Positions 1-5,203 of a DNA stretch of 5,203 nt are shown here, piece after piece. Below the pieces are notes generated by a model. The model worked only from the letters and a program-made list of their open reading frames with translations. It ran no database searches and was not told the origin of the DNA. This DNA comes from an uncultured Paracoccaceae bacterium (GTDB lineage Bacteria > Pseudomonadota > Alphaproteobacteria > Rhodobacterales > Rhodobacteraceae), in assembly GCA_937916485.1 (NCBI GenBank), contig CALFSV010000024.1:1-5203 (forward strand), written 5' to 3'. Every line of letters starts with the position of its first letter. Position 1 is the first letter of the stretch. A program made the translations under genes and the position numbers.

Positions 1-1
1 C

Positions 2-1174
2 TACCCGATTGCTGTGGGTGGGGCATTGACTGAAGTGGTCGACGGAATTGTTGCCGATTTCGAAGCCGCCAACCCCGATATCAGCGTAAACGCAATTTAT
101 TCAGGCAACTATGATGACACTCGCGTGCGGGCATTGTCAGCGCTGGCTTCGGGTGAGCCTGCGCAGCTTGCAGTGATGTTTTCCATTGATGCCTACGACC
201 TGATCGAACAGGATCTTATTTTGCCATTCGATGATGTCGCAACATCGGACGCTGACAAAGCGTGGCTGGGAAGTTTTTACCCAGCGCTGATGGCAAATGG
301 CACTATCGAAGGTAAGACTTGGGGCATTCCGTTCCAGCGGTCAACGATTGTTGCATATTATAACAAGGACATGTTCCGTGCGGCTGGCCTCGACCCTGAA
401 GCCCCGCCAAAAACTTGGGACGAAATGATTGCAATGGGCAAGGCCCTGACCAACGATGGAACCTATGGTTTGATGATCCCATCAACTGGCTATCCCTATT
501 GGATGTTCCAGGCACTGGCGATCCAGAACGGCAAAGAGGTGATGTCAAAAGATGGCCTGACCACATATTTCGACGACGAAACCGTTATTGAGACACTTGA
601 GTTCTGGCAGTCCCTGTCTGGCGAGCACGGCATCATGCCTGACGGCACTGTTGAATGGGGCACATTGCGCCAGGCGTTCCTTGAAGGTCAGACCGCGATG
701 ATGTGGCACTCCACCGGCAATCTGACAACCGTGAAAAACAACGCCAGCTTTGATTTCGGTGTTGCCGAGCTGCCGGGCAATGTTCGTCTTGGTTCGCCGA
801 CCGGTGGTGGCAACTTCTACATGTTCAAGGACACAACAGATGAGGAACGCGCCGCGGCCCTGAAACTGATGCAGTTCATGACATCGCCCGAGCAGGCAGC
901 CGCCTGGTCAATCGGCACAGGTTACATGGGTGTTTCACCTGCGGCCTACGAAACCGAAGCGCTGAAAGCCTATGTCGCTGATTTTCCACCGGCACTTGTC
1001 GCGCGCAACCAGCTTGAAAACGCCGTTGCTGAGTTTTCGACATTTGAGACTGCCCGCGTGCGTGACGGTCTGAACAACGCCATTCAATCGGCGCTGACCG
1101 GATCGAAAACGGCTGCTGAGGCTTTGGGCGAAGCCCAGGCTGCAGCCGAGCGCCTGTTGGCTGCCTATCAATAA
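2..1174 (+). CDS. ABC transporter periplasmic substrate-binding protein, UgpB-like (family 1 extracellular solute-binding), 5'-truncated
   Basis: Binds the transported solute in the periplasm and delivers it to the two permeases encoded downstream. The reading frame is open from the first complete codon (position 2) to the TAA at 1172-1174, giving 390 visible residues. The true start, the signal peptide and the first few mature residues lie upstream; the GTG at 14 is an internal valine. The fragment opens with YPIAVGGALTEVVDGIV, matching the N-terminal strand and helix of mature UgpB-type proteins. Other family-like stretches are YSGNYDD (98-118), TGYPYWMFQ (485-511), WHSTGN (704-721), the glycine-rich PTGGGNFYM, GTGYMGVSPAAY (from about 914) and ARVRDGLN (from 1052). 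The last sits where E. coli UgpB carries its ligand-binding arginine segment. E. coli UgpB is 438 residues, so little is missing. Glycerol-3-phosphate or a glycerophosphodiester is inferred as ligand mainly from the downstream phosphodiesterase and phosphate transporter genes; a sugar or polyol cannot be excluded from sequence alone. Confidence 0.9.
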   Translation, partial: YPIAVGGALTEVVDGIVADFEAANPDISVNAIYSGNYDDTRVRALSALASGEPAQLAVMFSIDAYDLIEQDLILPFDDVATSDADKAWLGSFYPALMANGTIEGKTWGIPFQRSTIVAYYNKDMFRAAGLDPEAPPKTWDEMIAMGKALTNDGTYGLMIPSTGYPYWMFQALAIQNGKEVMSKDGLTTYFDDETVIETLEFWQSLSGEHGIMPDGTVEWGTLRQAFLEGQTAMMWHSTGNLTTVKNNASFDFGVAELPGNVRLGSPTGGGNFYMFKDTTDEERAAALKLMQFMTSPEQAAAWSIGTGYMGVSPAAYETEALKAYVADFPPALVARNQLENAVAEFSTFETARVRDGLNNAIQSALTGSKTAAEALGEAQAAAERLLAAYQ

Positions 1175-1190
1175 CTAAAAATCCCCGGCT

Positions 1191-1215
1191 GGGCTGGTGC
1201 ACATCGCATCGGCCC
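1191..1215 (+). other. possible intergenic stem-loop after the binding-protein gene
   Basis: GGGCTG (1191-1196) can pair with CGGCCC (1210-1215) as a six-pair stem including one G-U wobble, with a 13-base loop that itself begins with the palindrome GTGCAC. There is no T-run after it, so it does not look like an intrinsic terminator. Structures at this place, between a binding-protein gene and its permease genes, are known in other ABC operons to protect the upstream mRNA and lower permease expression. That role here is inference; the stem is short and could be chance. Confidence 0.25.
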
Positions 1216-1247
1216 TACCAACTTCTTACATGCCAAATCTGAACATC

Positions 1248-1251
1248 GGAG
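1248..1251 (+). promoter_or_regulatory. ribosome binding site of the first permease gene
   Basis: GGAG lies seven bases before the ATG at 1259, a good Shine-Dalgarno match and spacing. It fixes the start of the permease. The permease is therefore initiated independently of the binding-protein gene, which ends 84 bases upstream. Confidence 0.7.
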
Positions 1252-1258
1252 ACGCGCT

Positions 1259-2152
1259 ATGTCCGCTCACGCCAATCTCGAACGTCGCAGGCAAGCCATA
1301 TATGGCTGGTTGCTTCTGTCGCCCGCAGCGGTGTTGCTCACGGTTTTTGCCTTCTACCCGTCTATCGCGACCCTCTGGTCGTCCTTGTTTTCGCGGCATA
1401 CCCGCCGCAACCCCAGTGAGTTTGTTGGCACAGAAAACTATGCCGATCTTTTTGCGGACCCCACATTTTGGCTAGTGGCGAAAAATAACCTGTTTTACGC
1501 GGGCGTCACGATCCCAGTTTCGATTTTCATTGCGCTTTCAATGGCGCTTTGGGCCAACTCCAAGATCTCAGCGCGGGGGTTTGTGCGTACCGCCTATTTC
1601 ACACCAACCGTCTTGCCGATGATTGCCGCTGCCAACCTTTGGCTGTTTTTCTACACGCCAGGTCTGGGCGTATTGGATCAAATTGGCAGCCTGTTTGGCC
1701 TGCCGTCGGTCAACTGGCTGGGGCAGCCTGAAACTGCGTTATGGGCGATCATCATCGTGACAATCTGGAAAGAAGCTGGGTTTTTCATGATTTTCTATCT
1801 CGCGGCATTGCAAACAATTCCTGTGGATCTCAAGGAAGCGGCAGACATCGAGGGCACCAGCCGCTGGACCTATACGCGCCGCATCGTGTTGCCGCTGCTG
1901 ATGCCGACAACGCTGTTTATTGCCGTCAACGCGATGATCAACTCGGTCAAGCTGATCGACCACCTGTTCATCCTGACCAAGGGTGGGCCGTCGGACGCCA
2001 GCAAGCTGATCCTCTATTACATCTGGGAAATGGCATTCGCATTCTTTGACGCGCCACATGCGGCGGCCATTACGGTCCTTGTTATTGCAGTGCTGGGCGT
2101 CGTGGCTGCGGTACAGTTCTTGTACCTCGACAGAAGGACACACTACCAATGA
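1259..2152 (+). CDS. ABC transporter permease, UgpA/MalF type
   Basis: Inner-membrane subunit forming half of the translocation channel; 297 residues, the usual size for UgpA-type permeases. Six hydrophobic segments can be seen at about residues 14-36, 75-98, 111-133, 160-183, 214-232 and 268-290. The cytoplasmic EAA loop that docks onto the ATPase is present: EAA at 193-195, Gly199 and the LP pair at 211-212, in the DLKEAADIEG context. The LTKGGP stretch at 239-244 is typical of this permease group. The short C-terminal tail ending in HYQ resembles E. coli UgpA, which ends in RYQ. The ATG at 1259 is supported by GGAG seven bases upstream and by the start of the hydrophobic N-terminus soon after. 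Its TGA overlaps the ATG of the next permease. UgpA-like is the best reading; exact substrate specificity is not encoded here. Confidence 0.93.
   Translation: MSAHANLERRRQAIYGWLLLSPAAVLLTVFAFYPSIATLWSSLFSRHTRRNPSEFVGTENYADLFADPTFWLVAKNNLFYAGVTIPVSIFIALSMALWANSKISARGFVRTAYFTPTVLPMIAAANLWLFFYTPGLGVLDQIGSLFGLPSVNWLGQPETALWAIIIVTIWKEAGFFMIFYLAALQTIPVDLKEAADIEGTSRWTYTRRIVLPLLMPTTLFIAVNAMINSVKLIDHLFILTKGGPSDASKLILYYIWEMAFAFFDAPHAAAITVLVIAVLGVVAAVQFLYLDRRTHYQ
2134..2138 (+). promoter_or_regulatory. ribosome binding site of the second permease gene
   Basis: AAGGA, inside the end of the first permease gene, precedes the ATG at 2149 by ten bases. Together with the ATGA overlap it supports that start and suggests both reinitiation and direct initiation can feed the second permease. 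Confidence 0.6.
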
Positions 2153-2958
2153 AGAGCTTCACCAAATTCATGGACAGCTTCGGCGCAATCCTTCTGGCTG
2201 TTATTTGGATTGCGCCACTGTTGTTTGCCTTCTGGGCTGCAACGCATTCGACCTCTGATGCGGTGAACCTCAAACTGTTTTCGCCTTGGACGCTGGATAA
2301 CTTCCGTGTCGCCTGGAGCGGTGCGCCCTGGCTAAAGTATTTCTTCAATACATTCATGCTGGTGACGGTGATCCTGATTGGCCAATTTTTCCTGACCACG
2401 CTTGCAGGGTTCGCCTTTGCGCAACTCCGGTTTCCCGGCAAGGACTTCGTATTCATCCTGGTCCTGATGCAGCTGTTCATCCTGCCCGAAGTCCTGATCG
2501 TGGAAAACTATGCGATGGTGTCCCGGCTCGGGTTGTTTGACAGCATCCTTGGCGTCGGCATGCCCTATATGGCGTCGGCCTTCGGCATCTTCTTGATGCG
2601 GCAGTCATTCAAAGGCGTGCCGATCGAATTGCACGAAGCTGCGCGGATCGAAGGCTGTGGGCTGCTTGGTATCCTGTGGCGGGTTTACGTGCCGCTGGCA
2701 AAGCCAACCTATCTTGCCTATGCGCTGGTGTCGGTTTCGACCCACTGGAATAACTTCCTGTGGCCGCTGATTGTGACCAATTCACCGGAAACACGCCCCT
2801 TGACGGTCGGCCTGTCGATCTTTGGCGCTCCCGAAAACGGTGTGGATATCAGCATCATTTCGGCCGCCACGCTCATGTCTGTTGCCCCGCTGCTCATCGC
2901 ATTCCTGATCTTCCAACGCCAGTTCGTTCAGTCCTTCCTGCGGGCTGGTATCAAATGA
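2149..2958 (+). CDS. ABC transporter permease, UgpE/MalG type
   Basis: Second inner-membrane channel subunit, partner of the preceding permease; 269 residues, normal for UgpE/MalG proteins. Hydrophobic segments lie at about residues 11-31, 66-90, 99-120, 132-150, 184-205 and 236-255. The EAA loop reads ELHEAARIEGCG, with EAA at 163-165, Gly169 and the closing VP at 181-182. The WNNFLWPLIV stretch (200-209) and the C-terminal QRQFVQSFLRAGIK are characteristic of this family, where an Arg/Gln-Phe-Val tail is usual. The start at 2149 forms an ATGA overlap with the previous stop and has AAGGA ten bases upstream. The gene ends in a second ATGA overlap with the phosphodiesterase gene. No ATPase gene follows, unlike the classical ugpBAEC order. 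Confidence 0.93.
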   Translation: MKSFTKFMDSFGAILLAVIWIAPLLFAFWAATHSTSDAVNLKLFSPWTLDNFRVAWSGAPWLKYFFNTFMLVTVILIGQFFLTTLAGFAFAQLRFPGKDFVFILVLMQLFILPEVLIVENYAMVSRLGLFDSILGVGMPYMASAFGIFLMRQSFKGVPIELHEAARIEGCGLLGILWRVYVPLAKPTYLAYALVSVSTHWNNFLWPLIVTNSPETRPLTVGLSIFGAPENGVDISIISAATLMSVAPLLIAFLIFQRQFVQSFLRAGIK

Positions 2959-3746
2959 CCGCAATCCTTCAGATCACTGACACACATATTGTTGCGGAAG
3001 GTAAGCTCGTTTCGGGTCAGCTGGAAACGGCTGCGCCACTGACGCGGTTGGTCGACCAGATTGCGTCGATCAGACATCAGATCGGTCCAATTGATGCGGT
3101 CATCGTCAGCGGCGATCTGAGCGATGACGGTAGCGAAGCAAGCTATGCCCGGTTCAAGAGGCTGCTCGCCCCGCTTGACCTGCCCACCTATGTAATACCG
3201 GGCAATCACGATATTCGTGAACCTTTACGCCGGGCGTTCGCGAGCGATCTTCCCGTGGCTGGACCATTGAACTGGGCGCGTAAGGAGGGGGATATCCACC
3301 TGATTGGCCTTGACACTTTGGTTGAGGGGCATGGTCATGGCACTTTGAGCCCTGAGACCTTGGCGTTTCTTGGGGATGCACTTGCAAGAGCGGATGGCTC
3401 AGCCGTTTTGTTGGCGCTGCATCATCCGCCCTTTGCCAGTGGTATCAACTTCATGGATGCAATCGGTCTGACAAATGCGCTGCAATTGCGTGACGCCGTG
3501 GCTGGCTACAAAGGTGAATTGCGGATGGTTTGTGGACACATCCATAGCATGATGGTGCACAATGTCGGCGGGCATACTGCAATCTCTGCGCCGTCGCCAT
3601 GCAGCACATTCGCTTTTGATCACAGGACAAATGCGCCTGTCGGCTATCTTATCCAAGACGATGGCTGTGTGTTGCACCGATGGGACGCGGGGTTCCAATC
3701 AATCCGCATCGGACCAGAGGCCGGATCGGGCCCTTTTCCCTTCTAG
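2955..3746 (+). CDS. cytoplasmic metallophosphodiesterase, GpdQ/CpdA-like (calcineurin-like fold)
   Basis: Predicted to hydrolyse a phosphodiester with a two-metal centre; 263 residues, close to Enterobacter GpdQ (274). All class III phosphodiesterase motifs are seen: DTH (Asp9, His11), GD (Gly53-Asp54), GNHD (Asn84 in 83-86), HHPP (His156 first) and GHIH (His195, His197). These are nearly the positions of the GpdQ metal ligands recalled from the literature. The fold begins at residue 3 and there is no signal peptide, so it should act in the cytoplasm. The frame is open further upstream inside the permease gene, but the ATG at 2955, overlapping the permease TGA as ATGA, places the first beta-strand and DTH exactly where the family has them. 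No strong Shine-Dalgarno is visible, so translational coupling is likely. In this context a glycerophosphodiesterase is the best inference; cyclic-nucleotide phosphodiesterase (CpdA) is the main alternative. The Gly/Pro-rich tail after about residue 252 is outside the core fold. Confidence 0.9.
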   Translation: MTAILQITDTHIVAEGKLVSGQLETAAPLTRLVDQIASIRHQIGPIDAVIVSGDLSDDGSEASYARFKRLLAPLDLPTYVIPGNHDIREPLRRAFASDLPVAGPLNWARKEGDIHLIGLDTLVEGHGHGTLSPETLAFLGDALARADGSAVLLALHHPPFASGINFMDAIGLTNALQLRDAVAGYKGELRMVCGHIHSMMVHNVGGHTAISAPSPCSTFAFDHRTNAPVGYLIQDDGCVLHRWDAGFQSIRIGPEAGSGPFPF

Positions 3747-3774
3747 CCGTCTTACATGAAAGAAAGCAAAACCG

Positions 3775-5203
3775 ATGAATGAACCACATGTACTCCAGAT
3801 TATAATACATATCGCAGGTGCTGCGGCCCTGCTGATCTGGGCTGTGCGATTGGTCCGCACCGGGGTCGAACGCGGTTTTGCAGCACCCATGCGGATCTGG
3901 CTGCGCCATTCAGCGAAGAACAGATTGCTTGCAGCTGGGACCGGAATCGGCGCTGCTGTTTTGCTGCAAAGCGCCACTGCGGTTGCGGTTCTAGTGTCCA
4001 ACTTTATCTCCAAAGGAGGGGTTGTGACGGCGACCGGTCTGGCGATCTTGCTGGGCGCTGATGTTGGCTCCGCCTTGGTGACGCAGCTTTTGATGGTGCG
4101 GCAACCCATTCTGATCCCGCTGCTGCTTATTGTTGGAGTCGTGGTTTTTTTGCGTGGTGAAGGCAGCAATACACGCCAGACTGGCCGCATTCTGATCGGG
4201 CTTGCGCTGATCTTTGTGTCGCTGGATATGATCCGCAGCGCCACTGAACCGATGATATTAAATACGGGCACGCAGGCCATCATGGCCTATCTCGGTCGTG
4301 ATTTGCTGACTGCTTTCCTCATTGGCGCTGTGTTCGCATGGGGTGTTCACTCCAGCGTTGCGGCGGTGTTGCTATTTGTCACCTTGGCCGGGCAATCCAT
4401 ATTGCCCAGCCCGGCCGCCGCAGCCATGATCCTGGGGGCCAATCTGGGCGGTGGGTTAATCGCATTCGTTCTCACCTATTCAGCGCCGCTTGCGTCGCGG
4501 CGGATGGTCATGGCGAATTTGCTCTTGCGGGGTGGGGGGGCCGTGCTGGTGGTTCTGGTGATTGCGGCAATGCCGGAGCTGTTGACCCAGCTTGGAGCGA
4601 CGCCGGCCCGGCAATCCATCAATCTACATCTCGCCTTCAATGTGGCTTTGGCAATCGTGGCGCTGCCTTTTGTGGGGCCAATCACAACAGCCTTCTCCTA
4701 TTTCATGGCCGAAAAAACTGGCCCAAGCGGTGCTCTGGATGTCACCAGCGCGCTTGATCCTGCCCTGCTGGATCGCCCGCAACGTGCGGTTGATAGTGCT
4801 GCGCGTGAATTGCTTGGAATGGGCCAAAAGATCGAACAGATGCTGATCGCGGTCGATCCCCTATATGATCAGTGGAATGTTACCACCGCCAGCATGATCG
4901 CGGATCAGGACAAAGCGATCAAACAGACCCACCTGGATATCAAACTTTATCTTGCACGGCTTGGCCAAAAGGGAATGGATGAGGATCTGAGTCGCCGCTC
5001 GCTAGAACTCGCCTCGATTTCATCCAGCCTTGATTCCGCCTCAGATGCTATTACACGGACCATGCTGGACCTCGCTGAGCGTCTTCATCGGCAAAAGCTC
5101 CAGTTTTCGCAGCAAGGGCGGGATGAAATTAGGAATTTCACCGACCGGGTCCAAAGCAATGCGAAGCTGGCGTTGAATGTCATGATGAACCAAAACCCGG
5201 CTG
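3775..5203 (+). CDS. Na+/phosphate cotransporter family protein with C-terminal PhoU-like domain, 3'-truncated
   Basis: Inner-membrane phosphate transporter of the PNaS/NptA-YjbB type. The frame is open from ATG 3775 to the window edge, 476 visible residues; related proteins are roughly 540-560, so part of the PhoU-like domain is missing. The membrane part (about 8-310) shows the family's inverted repeat. Repeat one has LLQSATA (63-69) then GADVGSA (94-100); repeat two has HSSVA (192-196) then GANLGGG (221-227). The first motif lacks the serine run of canonical QSSSA and the second has His for Gln. Residues about 335-476 are charged and helical, matching PhoU-like domains fused to these transporters. 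The start is the only ATG after an in-frame TGA at 3757-3759 and before Met39; only a weak purine-rich GAAAG precedes it. It lies 28 bases after the phosphodiesterase, so co-transcription is likely. Family members can import Pi with Na+ or, like YjbB, export it; direction cannot be read from sequence. Confidence 0.9.
   Translation, partial: MNEPHVLQIIIHIAGAAALLIWAVRLVRTGVERGFAAPMRIWLRHSAKNRLLAAGTGIGAAVLLQSATAVAVLVSNFISKGGVVTATGLAILLGADVGSALVTQLLMVRQPILIPLLLIVGVVVFLRGEGSNTRQTGRILIGLALIFVSLDMIRSATEPMILNTGTQAIMAYLGRDLLTAFLIGAVFAWGVHSSVAAVLLFVTLAGQSILPSPAAAAMILGANLGGGLIAFVLTYSAPLASRRMVMANLLLRGGGAVLVVLVIAAMPELLTQLGATPARQSINLHLAFNVALAIVALPFVGPITTAFSYFMAEKTGPSGALDVTSALDPALLDRPQRAVDSAARELLGMGQKIEQMLIAVDPLYDQWNVTTASMIADQDKAIKQTHLDIKLYLARLGQKGMDEDLSRRSLELASISSSLDSASDAITRTMLDLAERLHRQKLQFSQQGRDEIRNFTDRVQSNAKLALNVMMNQNPA

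Noticed and set aside
1175..1258. Pho box or separate promoter before the first permease gene.
   Set aside because: No CTGTCAT-type repeats or convincing -35/-10 pair were seen; any Pho control would act at the operon promoter upstream of the window.
1739..2480. Reverse-strand open frames opposite the two permease genes.
   Set aside because: Composition is rich in Arg, Gln, His and Cys without any family motif, while the forward frame encodes complete permeases with EAA loops.
2760..2954. In-frame upstream extension of the phosphodiesterase to an ATG at 2760.
   Set aside because: It would overlap the permease gene by about 200 bases and add a non-conserved Cys/His/Arg-rich segment before the family's N-terminal strand; the ATG at 2955 fits the motif position and the ATGA overlap.
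3719..3737. GGCC-GGATCG-GGCC followed by CTTTT, resembling a short intrinsic terminator at the end of the phosphodiesterase gene.
   Set aside because: The stem is only four pairs, the T-run is four bases and then broken by CCC, and it lies inside the coding sequence just before a closely spaced, co-directional gene.
3756..3782. Mini-frame of eight codons (MKESKTDE) ending in a TGA that overlaps the start of the Na+/Pi transporter gene.
   Set aside because: It has no ribosome binding site and no recognisable leader-peptide feature; it is too short to support as a gene, although a coupling role cannot be fully excluded.
3699..4283. Long reverse-strand open frame (194 codons) opposite the start of the Na+/Pi transporter.
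   Set aside because: The translation is low-complexity (Thr, Ser, Arg, Pro, Ala-rich) with no domain, and the plus strand carries a clear transporter there; it is an antisense shadow of GC-rich coding DNA.

Overview
The window is one co-directional, plus-strand block of five genes with almost no non-coding DNA. It looks like a phosphorus-scavenging operon of an alphaproteobacterium. Moderate GC, the codon usage and the overall style of the proteins resemble the Rhodobacterales/Roseobacter group; this is an impression from composition and protein style, since the window has no rRNA or other marker gene.

Layout: (1) a periplasmic substrate-binding protein of the UgpB-like group, cut at its 5' end by the window edge (2-1174). 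(2) An 84-base spacer with a possible stem-loop and a clear ribosome binding site. (3) Two inner-membrane ABC permeases of the UgpA/MalF and UgpE/MalG type (1259-2152 and 2149-2958), each with a recognisable EAA loop. (4) A cytoplasmic, two-metal phosphodiesterase of the GpdQ/CpdA calcineurin-like family (2955-3746). (5) After 28 bases, a Na+/phosphate cotransporter-family protein with a C-terminal PhoU-like helical domain (3775 to the window end, cut at its 3' end). The two permease/permease and permease/hydrolase junctions are ATGA stop-start overlaps, which argues for one transcript and translational coupling.

Inferred logic: the binding protein and permeases import a phosphorylated solute, most likely sn-glycerol-3-phosphate or a glycerophosphodiester such as glycerophosphocholine. 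The GpdQ-like enzyme hydrolyses the diester inside the cell. The Na+/Pi family protein handles the phosphate released downstream, by uptake or, as known for E. coli YjbB, by efflux. The ABC ATPase (UgpC/MalK type) is absent from the window and must be encoded upstream of the binding protein or elsewhere. The most interesting points are this gene combination, replacement of the usual UgpQ-type hydrolase by a metallophosphoesterase, and the asymmetric, non-canonical signature motifs of the Na+/Pi protein. I found no mobile element, CRISPR array, RNA gene or convincing terminator, and no stretch over 300 bases lacks a gene.
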